From DASUMF01 sp040510575 (GTDB lineage Bacteria; Actinomycetota; Acidimicrobiia; IMCC26256; DASPTH01), in NCBI GenBank assembly GCA_040510575.1, contig JBEVIU010000029.1, forward strand, positions 1 to 34,890: a stretch of DNA of 34,890 nt, in the 5' to 3' direction. Positions within the stretch are counted from its first letter, which is position 1; each line of letters starts with the position of its first letter. A program made the position numbers and the translations under genes. The notes below the pieces were generated by a model. It ran no database searches. It saw nothing but the letters and a program-made list of their open reading frames with translations, and was not told the origin of the DNA. Shown piece by piece: positions 14,784-22,155 of this stretch.

Positions 14784-15968
14784 ATGGACGGATTGCTGGT
14801 GGTGCTCGGAGTTCTCGTCGTGCCGTCGATCGTCGCGGCATCGGTCGGCGTCGTGCTGGGTCGACGCCGGGGCAGGCCGGCAGCGCAGAGCGCCGAGGCA
14901 GCGCGCGACGCGGCGGCGCGGGCCGCGGCCGAACGCGACGCGGCCGTGCACAGCGCGATCGACCATCTCGTGCGCGTGAACCAGGAGATGCTCGCGGGGG
15001 AGCGTCGGCTCGGGACCGCCGACCTCGAAGGCGCGAAGTCGCTCATCGATCTGGAGCTCGTGGAGATGCGCAGCGACCTCCAGCAGCTCACAGGGTTGTT
15101 GCAGCAGCTCGAGCAGGAGCGCCGCCAGCACACCGGGGAGCTGAGCAGTCAGCTCGCGGAAGCCGGGCGGCACACGCGAGCGCTGGCCGACACGACGCAG
15201 TCGCTCCGTGAGGCGCTGTCGAGCACCAGCGCACGTGGACAATGGGGTGAGCGCATGGCCGACGACGTGCTGCGGCTCGCCGGCTTCGTCGACGGCATCA
15301 ACTATCACCGTCATCGTCCGATCGCCGGCACGGGAGGCATCCCCGACTACACGTTCCTCCTGCCGCAGGGACTGTGCGTGCACATGGACGTGAAGTTCCC
15401 GCTGAGCAACTACCTGCGTCACCTCGACGCGACGAGCGACATCGAACGCGAGCATCACCGCCGCGCGTTCCTCAAGGACGTGCGCCTCCGGCTCCGCGAG
15501 GTCACCACGCGCGAGTACGTCGATCCGTCGGCGAACACGGTCGATTGTGTGCTGCTGTTCATCCCGAACGAGCAGGTGTACGCGTTCATCCAGGAACAAG
15601 ACCGCGACGTGCTCGACGACGCGCTGCGTCAGAAGGTCGTGTTCTGCTCTCCGCTCACCCTCTTCGCGGTCCTGGCCGTGATCCGGCAGGCCGTCGACAA
15701 CTTCCGGGTGTCGCAGACGTCGCAGGAGATCCTCGCCGTGCTCCACGGCTTCCAGAAGCAGTGGGACAAGTTCGTCGAGCAGATGGACAAGGTCGGGCGC
15801 AGCCTCAAGACCGCCGGCCACGCGTTCGACGAGCTCGAGGGCGCGCGCCGCCGTCAGCTGGAGCGGGAGCTCGACAAGATCGACGCGGTCCGCCGCGACC
15901 AGCGCCTCGACATCACCGACATCACGCTCGATCCGGCGGCAGCACCGTCCCTCGCGCTCGAAGCCTGA
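14784..15968 (+). CDS. rmuC: DNA recombination protein RmuC
   Basis: 394 residues. The N-terminal membrane anchor (about 3-25) is followed by a long Ala/Arg/Glu coiled coil (about 35-140). The RmuC domain then starts at ARGQWGERMADDVLRLAGF and has the nuclease-like core PDYTFLLPQ...HMDVKFPLSNY near 195-213, whose D and DxK residues fit a PD-(D/E)xK site. RmuC limits recombination at inverted repeats; its biochemical role is not settled. I chose ATG 14784 rather than earlier in-frame codons because the earlier ones lie inside the exonuclease gene and TACCGT lies 6 bases before this ATG. Confidence 0.92.
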   Translation: MDGLLVVLGVLVVPSIVAASVGVVLGRRRGRPAAQSAEAARDAAARAAAERDAAVHSAIDHLVRVNQEMLAGERRLGTADLEGAKSLIDLELVEMRSDLQQLTGLLQQLEQERRQHTGELSSQLAEAGRHTRALADTTQSLREALSSTSARGQWGERMADDVLRLAGFVDGINYHRHRPIAGTGGIPDYTFLLPQGLCVHMDVKFPLSNYLRHLDATSDIEREHHRRAFLKDVRLRLREVTTREYVDPSANTVDCVLLFIPNEQVYAFIQEQDRDVLDDALRQKVVFCSPLTLFAVLAVIRQAVDNFRVSQTSQEILAVLHGFQKQWDKFVEQMDKVGRSLKTAGHAFDELEGARRRQLERELDKIDAVRRDQRLDITDITLDPAAAPSLALEA

Positions 15969-15971
15969 GGT

Positions 15972-16039
15972 CACGGCCCACAACGACACGCGGTGTCGAC
16001 CGTGAGCGTGAGCGTGAAGCTTCGACCAGATGGGCCGTG
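15972..16039 (+). other. nested inverted repeats between rmuC and fxsA
   Basis: An outer 9-bp perfect inverted repeat (CACGGCCCA at 15972-15980, TGGGCCGTG at 16031-16039) encloses 50 bases. Inside lies a second hairpin, CGACAC-GCG-GTGTCG at 15984-15998, then three GTGARS repeats (16002-16019) and GAAGCTTC at 16016-16023. The fxsA -10 follows three bases later. In RNA this could fold as a multi-branch structure at the end of the rmuC transcript. Terminator, small structured RNA and operator are all possible. Confidence 0.5.
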
Positions 16040-16041
16040 GG

Positions 16042-16047
16042 TACCAT
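16042..16047 (+). promoter_or_regulatory. -10 element of fxsA
   Basis: TACCAT lies 6 bases before GTG 16054 and decides that start over the ATG at 16030. Confidence 0.5.
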
Positions 16048-16053
16048 CGAACC

Positions 16054-16515
16054 GTGGTGCTGTTGCTCGTGCTGTTGCTGCTCCCGATCGTCGAGATCGC
16101 GGTGATGGTCCAGGTGAGTCACTGGATCGGCGGGTGGGAGACGATCGCCCTGGTGCTCATGGTGTCGTTCCTCGGCGCGTGGATCGTGAAGCAACAGGGG
16201 ATCGGACAATGGCGACGCATCCGCGCCGAACTGGCCATCGGACGAGTTCCGGGACCGGCCGTCGTCGACGGAGCGCTGATGCTCTCCGCCGGGCTCCTCT
16301 TCTTGATCCCGGGCTTCGTCACCGACCTGGTCGCGGTGTTGTTGCTCATCGCACCGGTACGAGCACTCGTCAGAAGCGCGCTGGCCCGCCGTTACCGGGT
16401 GGTGGCGGCCGTCCATTCGAGCGGGAGCGCGGGGAACCGCGGCGACGTGCTCGACGTCGGTTCGCGGCCGCGGGGTGAGCGAGTGCAGGACCAGCACCCG
16501 GAGCTCGGCCCCTAA
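16054..16515 (+). CDS. fxsA: FxsA-family membrane protein
   Basis: 153 residues. Three to four hydrophobic segments, with the family marks LLLLPIVEIAVMVQV at the N-terminus, FLGAWIVKQQG near 39-49, and GALMLSAGLLFLIPGFVTDLVAVLL near 72-96. FxsA (formerly YtxA/F exclusion suppressor) blocks phage T7 exclusion when overproduced in E. coli; its normal role is unknown. The C-terminal 40 residues are polar and probably cytoplasmic. The ATG at 16030 lies inside the inverted-repeat region, so GTG 16054 is preferred. The TAA stop overlaps the A-run of the terminator for the opposing gene. Confidence 0.88.
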   Translation: MVLLLVLLLLPIVEIAVMVQVSHWIGGWETIALVLMVSFLGAWIVKQQGIGQWRRIRAELAIGRVPGPAVVDGALMLSAGLLFLIPGFVTDLVAVLLLIAPVRALVRSALARRYRVVAAVHSSGSAGNRGDVLDVGSRPRGERVQDQHPELGP

Positions 16516-16538
16516 AAAACGCCCGTCGAGGTCGGGCG
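16514..16538 (-). terminator. Rho-independent terminator with U run
   Basis: On the minus strand CGCCCG, a 7-base loop and CGGGCG (16538-16520) are followed by TTTTTT (16519-16514). It lies just past the stop of the 16544-17326 gene. It is the only classic stem-plus-T-run terminator I see in the window. Confidence 0.85.
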
Positions 16539-16543
16539 AGCCC

Positions 16544-17326
16544 TCACACCGGTCGGAGCAGCTCCGGCGCCACCGGCGCGTCGACCCGGCGCAGGAGGTT
16601 CTCCGGCCGCTCCAGGCCCGTTGGGCCCGCGATCCGGTCGGCGATCTGCACGTCGACGAGCTCGAAGCCGTGATCCTCGGGTGCGCCGAGCCGGGCCATC
16701 ATCGCGTCGAACAACCGTGCGGGCAGCACGCGGCCGACGCCCGCGACGAGCCACACGATCGTGGTCGCACGGGTGAGGTCCTCGAGCACGCGCGTCGTGC
16801 CGTGCGGCACGAGCGCGCTCGTCGGGCTCCCGCCGGCGATCTCCACGAGCACGTGGGAAGGCTCGAACGCCGCGGCTTCGGTCACGTCGACCGGGCGCGC
16901 GACGGCATCGCTACGGGCGAGGCGTCGGTGCCAGTGGTCGTCACCCGTTCCGCGCACGGCGAGCACATCGAGATCCGGACGAGACGAGAGTGCCTCGCCG
17001 GTGAGCTCCGGCCACCCGAGCACGGCGATCGGTCGATCGTGTGGGAAGGGGAGCACGCCGGCGAGTCGTCCTGGCGTGCGGTCGTCGCGCACCAGGGCTT
17101 CGGCCTCCCACGCTGCATCCGACGGGTCAGGAGCGGCGAGCACACGCGCGCAGAGCCACCAGAGCAATGGCGACGCCGTGTGGTGATCGACGAGGCGTCG
17201 ACAGGCAACCACGATGCTCGCCGGGTCGTCGTCGAAGGCGGCGAGGCAGTCGGCGGCCTCGGCTACGAGGGTGCGGTCGTCCTCCGCGCTGCGGGCGATG
17301 TAGCGCAGGCGTTCGAAGGGGAGCAC
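16544..17326 (-). CDS. conserved hypothetical protein, possible eIF2B-like fold
   Basis: 260 residues from the GTG at 17326, which has TAGCGT 7 bases upstream. Longer in-frame starts run into the prenyl synthase gene. The first 60 residues are helical (VAEAADCLAAF, VVACRRLVDHH). The rest alternates beta-strand and helix: PIAVLGWPE, LDVLAVRG, SHVLVEIAGG, ALVPHGTTRVLEDL, TTIVWLVAGVGRVLP. The last half weakly recalls the Rossmann domain of eIF2B/MtnA-type proteins (V-x-x-GA-x-G, x-x-G-T then a strand). That is a pattern impression only. It has its own promoter and a strong terminator, so it is a single-gene transcript. Confidence 0.65.
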   Translation of the reverse strand: MLPFERLRYIARSAEDDRTLVAEAADCLAAFDDDPASIVVACRRLVDHHTASPLLWWLCARVLAAPDPSDAAWEAEALVRDDRTPGRLAGVLPFPHDRPIAVLGWPELTGEALSSRPDLDVLAVRGTGDDHWHRRLARSDAVARPVDVTEAAAFEPSHVLVEIAGGSPTSALVPHGTTRVLEDLTRATTIVWLVAGVGRVLPARLFDAMMARLGAPEDHGFELVDVQIADRIAGPTGLERPENLLRRVDAPVAPELLRPV

Positions 17327-17333
17327 GCGGTGC

Positions 17334-17339
17334 ACGCTA
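17334..17339 (-). promoter_or_regulatory. -10 element of the 260-residue hypothetical gene
   Basis: TAGCGT on the minus strand lies 7 bases before GTG 17326. It is part of a short divergent promoter region with the prenyl synthase gene, flanked by CGGTGC at 17328-17333 and its complement at 17358-17363. Confidence 0.5.
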
Positions 17340-17377
17340 CCGGGCCGTCCGCTCAGGGCACCGGGAGGGCTCGCCCC

Positions 17378-17383
17378 TAGCAT
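17378..17383 (+). promoter_or_regulatory. -10 element of the prenyl synthase gene
   Basis: TAGCAT lies 7 bases before GTG 17391 with no ribosome binding site. Confidence 0.55.
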
Positions 17384-17390
17384 CGCAAAC

Positions 17391-18467
17391 GTGGAGGTCA
17401 GCGTCTCGCGCCCCGTGGTCGCGCTTCCCACCGGGCTGGCCGAGATCGGGACGCGCGTCGAGCAACGCATCGACGCCGCGCTCGCGGTCGAGGTGGAGCG
17501 GTGGCGTGCGATCGCACCCGAGCTCGCCGCGCCATTGGGTGCGTTGCGCGATCTCGTGGCGCACGGCGGCAAGCGGTTGCGACCGGCGTTCTGCTACTGG
17601 GCATGGGTCGGCGCAGGCGGCGATCCCGACGACCCGGTCATCACCGACGTCGCCGCCGCGATCGAACTGCTCCACGCGTTCGCGTTGGTGCACGACGACG
17701 TCATGGATGGGTCAGCCGTCCGGCGGGGTGAGCCCACCGTCCACGAGGCGTTCGCGGCCGACCACCGCGCACGAGGAGCACGGGGAGAGGCGCGTCGGTT
17801 CGGCGAGGGCGCGGCGATCCTGGTCGGCGACTTCGCCTTCGTGTACGCCGATCGCCTCATGGCCGCGGCGCCGGCCCAGGTGCTCCCGCTGTACGACGAG
17901 CTGCGGATCGAGCTGTGCGTCGGCCAATACCTCGATCTCCTCGGCAGCACGAACAGTGGCCGCGACCGCGGGCAGGCCGAGCTCATCGAGCGCTACAAGT
18001 CGGGGAAGTACACCGTCGAGCGCCCGTTGCACATCGGTGCCGCGCTTGCGGGTCGATTCGACGAGCTCGGGGGCCCGCTCAGTGCGTTCGGCGTGCCGCT
18101 CGGCGAGGCGTTCCAGATGCGTGACGACCTCCTCGGCGTGTTCGGCGATCCCGCGGTCACGGGCAAGCCGGTCGGCGATGACCTGCGGGAGGGCAAGCTC
18201 ACGCCGCTGGTCGCCGCCGCGGTCGCGATGGCTGGGCCCGACGACCAGATCACGCTGACTCGGATCGGCGAGCCCGGGCTCGACGCCGACGGGGTCGCCG
18301 CGCTCCAGTCGGTGCTGGTGACCACGGGCGCCGTCGCCGAGGTGGAGCAGGCGATCGCACTCCGGGTCGACGCAGCCCTGGCCGCCCTCTCGTCGATGCC
18401 GATCACCGAGCCCGCACGGGCGGCCCTCGGTGACCTCGCCCGGTTCGTCGCCTGGCGAGACCGCTGA
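17391..18467 (+). CDS. polyprenyl (probably geranylgeranyl) diphosphate synthase
   Basis: This 358-residue trans-isoprenyl synthase adds IPP units to allylic diphosphates. Marks: GGKRLRP (59-65), the first Asp-rich motif DDVMD (D102, D103, D106) followed by RR, GQYLDLLG near 178-185, K205-containing KSGKYTVE, and the second Asp-rich motif FQMRDDLLGVFGD (D245, D246). The fifth residue before the first motif is aromatic (F97), which in known type I GGPP synthases limits the product to about C20. No cyclase or carotenoid gene is nearby. An ABC exporter pair follows after 37 bases with its own -10. Chain length is inferred. Confidence 0.9.
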   Translation: MEVSVSRPVVALPTGLAEIGTRVEQRIDAALAVEVERWRAIAPELAAPLGALRDLVAHGGKRLRPAFCYWAWVGAGGDPDDPVITDVAAAIELLHAFALVHDDVMDGSAVRRGEPTVHEAFAADHRARGARGEARRFGEGAAILVGDFAFVYADRLMAAAPAQVLPLYDELRIELCVGQYLDLLGSTNSGRDRGQAELIERYKSGKYTVERPLHIGAALAGRFDELGGPLSAFGVPLGEAFQMRDDLLGVFGDPAVTGKPVGDDLREGKLTPLVAAAVAMAGPDDQITLTRIGEPGLDADGVAALQSVLVTTGAVAEVEQAIALRVDAALAALSSMPITEPARAALGDLARFVAWRDR

Positions 18468-18476
18468 GTCCTCAGC
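18463..18476 (+). other. small dyad at the prenyl synthase stop codon
   Basis: GCTGAG at 18463-18468 and CTCAGC at 18471-18476 form a near-palindrome over the TGA stop. The two-base centre is too small for a good hairpin loop, so its role is unclear. Confidence 0.25.
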
Positions 18477-18489
18477 CGTGGGTCATGTG

Positions 18490-18495
18490 TAGGCT
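18490..18495 (+). promoter_or_regulatory. -10 element of the ABC exporter operon
   Basis: TAGGCT lies 9 bases before GTG 18505. Confidence 0.5.
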
Positions 18496-18504
18496 CCGCG
18501 GCCG

Positions 18505-19431
18505 GTGAACTCGGGGCCTGCGATCGCTGTCGACGCGCTCGAGAAGCGCTATGGCGCGACCCGCGCCGTCGACGGCCTGTCGCTCTCGATCAGCGAGGGC
18601 GAGGTGTTCGGGCTGCTCGGTCCGAACGGCGCCGGGAAGACCACCACCGTCGAGATCCTCGAGGGCTATCGGCGCGCCGACGCCGGCGAAGTCCGCGTGC
18701 TCGGTCTGGATCCGTGGCGCGACGGGCCCGCACTGCGCTCCCGCATCGGCGTGATGCTGCAAGAAGGCGGCCTGTACCCGGGCATCCGCCCACTCGAGGC
18801 GCTCGAGCTCTTCGCGTCCTACTACGACGATCCCGACGACCCGGAGAGGCTCCTGACCCTCGTGGGGCTCGACAGCTCCCGGGGCACGCTGGTGCGTCGG
18901 ATGTCGGGCGGTCAGCAGCAGCGACTGTCCCTTGCCCTCGCGCTCGTCGGTCGGCCGTCGTTGCTGTTCCTCGACGAACCGACCGCGGGGATGGACCCCC
19001 ACGCCCGGGCAACCACCTGGGCGCTCGTGCGCGAGCTGCGCGAACGGGGCGTCACGGTCCTGCTCACCACCCACGCGATGGACGAGGCCGAACACCTCTG
19101 CGACCGCGTCGCGATCGTCGACCACGGGCGCCTGGTGGCGTGCGGAACACCGGTCGAGCTCATGGACCATGCGATCACTGACGACACCTACTTCTCGGCG
19201 ACCGCCGGCCTCGACGTGACGGCCCTCACGAAGACACTCGGGCTCCCGCCCGCGACGGTGCACGAGATCAATCCCGGCGAATACGTGATCAACGCCGCGG
19301 CAACTCCCGCGATGGTCGCGCTCCTCGCCGAGTGGATGCGCGACCGGGGGGTGCTGGTGCGCGAGCTCCGTGCCGGCACGCAGACACTCGAAGACGTGTT
19401 CCTGCGCCTGACCAGCGAGGGGCGGGAGTGA
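18505..19431 (+). CDS. ABC transporter ATP-binding protein, DrrA/NatA-like
   Basis: 308 residues. Walker A is GPNGAGKTT near 36-44, the Q-loop LQEGG near 88, the signature MSGGQQQR near 132-139, Walker B LLFLDEPTAG near 152-161, and the H-loop TTHAMDEAEH near 187-196. The C-terminal extension with RAGTQTLEDVFLRLT is typical of the DrrA/CcmA-like exporter ATPases. It pairs with the permease whose GTG start overlaps its stop. Cargo unknown; drugs, lipids or polysaccharide intermediates are usual for this family. Confidence 0.92.
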   Translation: MNSGPAIAVDALEKRYGATRAVDGLSLSISEGEVFGLLGPNGAGKTTTVEILEGYRRADAGEVRVLGLDPWRDGPALRSRIGVMLQEGGLYPGIRPLEALELFASYYDDPDDPERLLTLVGLDSSRGTLVRRMSGGQQQRLSLALALVGRPSLLFLDEPTAGMDPHARATTWALVRELRERGVTVLLTTHAMDEAEHLCDRVAIVDHGRLVACGTPVELMDHAITDDTYFSATAGLDVTALTKTLGLPPATVHEINPGEYVINAAATPAMVALLAEWMRDRGVLVRELRAGTQTLEDVFLRLTSEGRE

Positions 19432-19463
19432 AGACCGGCATGAAGACGGGCGTGAAGCCGCGC
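19428..19463 (+). repeat. 12-bp repeats at the permease start
   Basis: Units GTGAAGACCGGC, ATGAAGACGGGC and GTGAAGCCGCGC follow one another. They provide three in-frame start codons 12 bases apart. Confidence 0.6.
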
Positions 19464-20183
19464 GCACTGGTCGCGCAGACCCGCATCGAGATGCTGCTGA
19501 CCATCCGGCGCGGCGAGAGCCTCCTCGTCACGCTCGCGATCCCGCTCGGCATCCTGGTGTTCTTCACCAAGGTCGACTCGGTGAACACGACGCTCGCTCA
19601 CCCGGTCGACTTCCTGGTGCCCGGCGTGCTCGCGCTCGCGGTGATGTCGAGCGCGATGGTGAGCCTGGGCATCGCCACCGGGTACGAGCGGCGCTACGGC
19701 GTGCTGAAGCGCCTCGGGTCGACACCCCTGTCGCGCGCCGGCCTCCTCACGTCGAAGACGGCGAACGTGCTCGTGCTCGAGTTGTTCCAGAGCATCGTGA
19801 TCGTCGGCACCGGCATCCTGCTCGGCTGGTCACCGTCGGGCGGGCTCGTTGCGGCGCTCGGGCTCATCCTGCTGGGCACCATCGCGTTCGCCGGGATCGG
19901 GATGCTCCTCGCCGGCACGCTCCGAGCCGAGGCGAACCTTGCCGTGGCCAACGGCTTGTTCCTCGTGCTGCTCTTCCTGGGTGGCATGGCGTACCCGCTC
20001 GAACGGTTGCCCGACGCGCTCGAATGGTTCGCCCGGCTGCTGCCCGCGGCGGCACTCTCCGAGACCTTGCGCGGCGTGCTCGATGCTCACGTGTCGTTCG
20101 ACTGGGGCGAGCTCGCCGTGCTCGTGGTGTGGGCCATCGCCGCCCCGTTGGCCGCCGCGCATTGGTTCCGCTGGGACGAGTGA
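19428..20183 (+). CDS. ABC-2 type transporter permease
   Basis: 251 residues with about six membrane segments, the size of DrrB-like ABC-2 permeases. The ERRYGVLKRLGSTPLSRAGLLTSK stretch is the usual cytoplasmic coupling region, of which the core is KRLGSTPLSR near residues 90-99. Start: GTG 19428 overlaps the ATPase stop (GTGA). ATG 19440 and GTG 19452 are also possible, because three 12-bp units at 19428-19463 each begin with a start codon (MKTG MKTG VKPR). The stop lies 11 bases from the convergent thioredoxin-like gene. Confidence 0.88.
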   Translation: MKTGMKTGVKPRALVAQTRIEMLLTIRRGESLLVTLAIPLGILVFFTKVDSVNTTLAHPVDFLVPGVLALAVMSSAMVSLGIATGYERRYGVLKRLGSTPLSRAGLLTSKTANVLVLELFQSIVIVGTGILLGWSPSGGLVAALGLILLGTIAFAGIGMLLAGTLRAEANLAVANGLFLVLLFLGGMAYPLERLPDALEWFARLLPAAALSETLRGVLDAHVSFDWGELAVLVVWAIAAPLAAAHWFRWDE

Positions 20184-20194
20184 CCAGAGCCTGG

Positions 20195-20749
20195 TCAGCG
20201 TGCCTGTGCAAGCCCGCGCTGCATCGCCTTCTCGTCGAGCTCTGCGAACGTCCGTTGCGCGATGGTGCCGTCAGCGCGAATGAAGAACGTCTGCGGAAGC
20301 TGCGCGACCCCGTAGGCCTTGGCCACGGCCCGGTCGGGGTCGAAGCCGTTCTCCCACGTCGCGTGCTCGTCCTTCGCGAAGCCCTTCGCGTCGCTGCGAA
20401 TGTCCCGCGTGTTCACGCCGACGACGGCGTACTCGCCGTCGGCAGCTCGGTCAGCGGCCCGAAGCACGGGGAACTCGGCGCGACACGGCGTACACCACGA
20501 CGCCCAGAAATTGAGGACGACGGGTGTGCCCCGGAGATCGGACAGTCGCAACGTGGCACCGTCGAGCGTCGTCAACTCGAAGTCGGGCGCCGGATCACCG
20601 ACCTTGGCGACGCTGGGATCCGCGAGCGAGTCGATCTGCGAGCCGGGCGCTGCGGGGGACTCCGTGGTGGCGTCGCCGTCATCGCGCACCGACCACCAAG
20701 TGATCCCCGCGACGACGAGCACGACGGCCAACGCGATGCCGCCGAGCAT
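20195..20749 (-). CDS. TlpA-like membrane-anchored thioredoxin
   Basis: 184 residues from ATG 20749. A signal anchor (about 3-20, LGGIALAVVLVVAGITWWSV) precedes an extracytoplasmic thioredoxin fold with GDPAPDFELTTLDG near 51-64 and the active site WCTPC (C86, C89). A role in disulfide reduction for haem-protein or cytochrome c oxidase assembly fits its place 64 bases after ctaB on the same strand. The ATG start leaves no positive residues before the anchor. A TTG at 20845 in the same frame adds a Pro/Ala-rich cytoplasmic tail ending in SRRAR and overlaps ctaB by 32 bases; it may be the true start. Confidence 0.82.
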   Translation of the reverse strand: MLGGIALAVVLVVAGITWWSVRDDGDATTESPAAPGSQIDSLADPSVAKVGDPAPDFELTTLDGATLRLSDLRGTPVVLNFWASWCTPCRAEFPVLRAADRAADGEYAVVGVNTRDIRSDAKGFAKDEHATWENGFDPDRAVAKAYGVAQLPQTFFIRADGTIAQRTFAELDEKAMQRGLAQAR

Positions 20750-20813
20750 GAGCCGTGCACGACGCGAAGGAGCCGGCGGGGGAGCGGCGGAGCGGGCGGA
20801 CGCGTCCGCAGCG

Positions 20814-21734
20814 TCAGATGGCGCGGACGAGGGTGTCGACGGCAACGGCTGCGAAGAGCGCGGCGAGGTAGGTGTTCGAGAACATGAAGAAGCGGATCGC
20901 CTTGTCGGGATCGACGCTGCGCACCAGCTTGAACGCCTGAGCCACGAACGCGATGCCGAGCGCGACCGCGGCAACCGTGTAGATCACGCCGACGTCGCTC
21001 ACGAAGGGCAGGACGAGCGTGGTCGCGAAGACGATCACGCTGTACGCCGCGATGTTGTGCACCGCGACGCGCTCGCCCTTCACCACCGGCAACATCGGGA
21101 TGCCGGCCGCTGCGTAGTCGTCGCGGTAGCGCAACGCGAGCGCCCAGAAGTGCGGCGGAGTCCAGAAGAACACGATGGCAAAGAGGACCCAGGCCGGCGC
21201 TGCGACCTCGCCGGTCACCGCGGCCCACCCGACGAGCACGGGCACCGCGCCGGCGGCACCACCGATCACGATGTTCTGCGGGCTGCGCGGCTTGAGCCAG
21301 ATCGTGTACACGAACACGTAGAAGAGCATCGCCCCGACCGCCAGCGCCGCCGAGAGCAGGTTCACCGTCGACCAGAGCAGGGCAAAGGCAAGCGCTTCGA
21401 GCACCAAGCCGAACACGAGGGCGCGCTGCGGAGCGATCGTGCCCATCGCGAGCGGACGGTGCGCGGTGCGGCGCATCACCTGGTCGCGGTCGCGCTCGAT
21501 CCAGCAGTTGATCGTGTTGGCCCCGCCGGCAGCCAGTGCGCCGCCGACCAGCACCTGGATCACCAGGAGCACGGGCGGGAACTTGCCCTCGGCCAGGATC
21601 ATGGCGGGGAGCGTGGTGACGAGCAGCAACTCGATCACACGCGGCTTCGTGAGCTGCACGTACGACCAGACGGTGGCGCCCACCCGTTGGTGCCAGGGTG
21701 CGGCCACCGGCACTGAGGGAACCATTCGCGCCAC
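20814..21734 (-). CDS. ctaB: protoheme IX farnesyltransferase CtaB (heme O synthase)
   Basis: This 306-residue UbiA-family membrane prenyltransferase attaches farnesyl to heme B. Marks: LTKPRVIELLLVTTLPAM near 25-42, the first Asp motif NCWIERDRDQVMRRTAHRP near 71-89, and the second segment HFWALALRYRDDYAAAGIPMLP near 190-211. About eight to nine membrane segments are visible. Start: GTG 21734, with TAGATT 7 bases upstream; ATG 21725 is the alternative. It supplies heme O to CtaA (11445-12395). Confidence 0.93.
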   Translation of the reverse strand: MARMVPSVPVAAPWHQRVGATVWSYVQLTKPRVIELLLVTTLPAMILAEGKFPPVLLVIQVLVGGALAAGGANTINCWIERDRDQVMRRTAHRPLAMGTIAPQRALVFGLVLEALAFALLWSTVNLLSAALAVGAMLFYVFVYTIWLKPRSPQNIVIGGAAGAVPVLVGWAAVTGEVAAPAWVLFAIVFFWTPPHFWALALRYRDDYAAAGIPMLPVVKGERVAVHNIAAYSVIVFATTLVLPFVSDVGVIYTVAAVALGIAFVAQAFKLVRSVDPDKAIRFFMFSNTYLAALFAAVAVDTLVRAI

Positions 21735-21741
21735 GGGGCCG

Positions 21742-21747
21742 AATCTA
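21742..21747 (-). promoter_or_regulatory. -10 element of ctaB
   Basis: TAGATT on the minus strand lies 7 bases before GTG 21734. GGGGCC (21735-21740) and GGCCCC (21762-21767) flank it as a wide inverted repeat. Confidence 0.5.
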
Positions 21748-21812
21748 GCCTTGACCTCCGAGGCCCCACGAAGCAGGTCCGCTCCTCTCCACGGGCACGG
21801 AATCACCACGGC

Positions 21813-21818
21813 TACCCT
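21813..21818 (+). promoter_or_regulatory. -10 element of the Cpn10-like gene
   Basis: TACCCT lies 7 bases before GTG 21826, which sets the start. Confidence 0.5.
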
Positions 21819-21825
21819 GCCAACG

Positions 21826-22152
21826 GTGCCGACGTCCGATGTGAAGCAGTCGATCCGCATGACCGCCGACCGGCTGCTGCTGCTCCCCGATGGGGACAGC
21901 GGTGACCGCAAGAGCCGTGGCGGCATCCTCATCCCGGCAACCGCGAACCTCGAGCGGCGCCTGGTGTGGGCCGAGGTGGTCGCAGTCGGCCCGACGGTGC
22001 GCAACGTCGAGGAGAGCGACCACGTGCTGTTCGCGCCCGACGCCGGTTTCGAGGTGGAGATCCGGGGCGAGGACTACCTCATCCTGCGCGAACGCGACGT
22101 GCATGCAGTGGCGTCGTCGCGCGAAGACGGCCAGACCGGCCTGTACCTCTGA
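21826..22152 (+). CDS. GroES/Cpn10-like protein
   Basis: 108 residues. DRLLLLPDG, then GGILIPATA near 32-40, then AEVVAVGP and DYLILRERDVHAV at the C-terminus match the chaperonin-10 barrel. The mobile loop that binds GroEL is reduced to SGDRKSRGG, and the VLFAPDAGFEVEIRGEDY stretch is the usual strand before the C-terminus (GDxVLYxxxxGxEV in GroES). No groEL is nearby. It may be a divergent second Cpn10 with another partner. The stop lies 3 bases from the convergent Cys-rich gene. Confidence 0.75.
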   Translation: MPTSDVKQSIRMTADRLLLLPDGDSGDRKSRGGILIPATANLERRLVWAEVVAVGPTVRNVEESDHVLFAPDAGFEVEIRGEDYLILRERDVHAVASSREDGQTGLYL

Positions 22153-22155
22153 GGA

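Noticed and set aside
14397..15989. 530-codon minus frame opposite rmuC
   Set aside because: It is the antisense shadow of rmuC, which has a membrane anchor, coiled coil and nuclease core on the + strand.
16016..16023. GAAGCTTC palindrome as a separate regulatory site
   Set aside because: An 8-base palindrome occurs by chance often enough; it is only noted as part of the larger nested structure.
16030..16053. ATG 16030 as the fxsA start
   Set aside because: It puts MGRGYHRT before the membrane segment, lies in the right arm of the inverted repeat, and is upstream of the TACCAT hexamer that fits GTG 16054.
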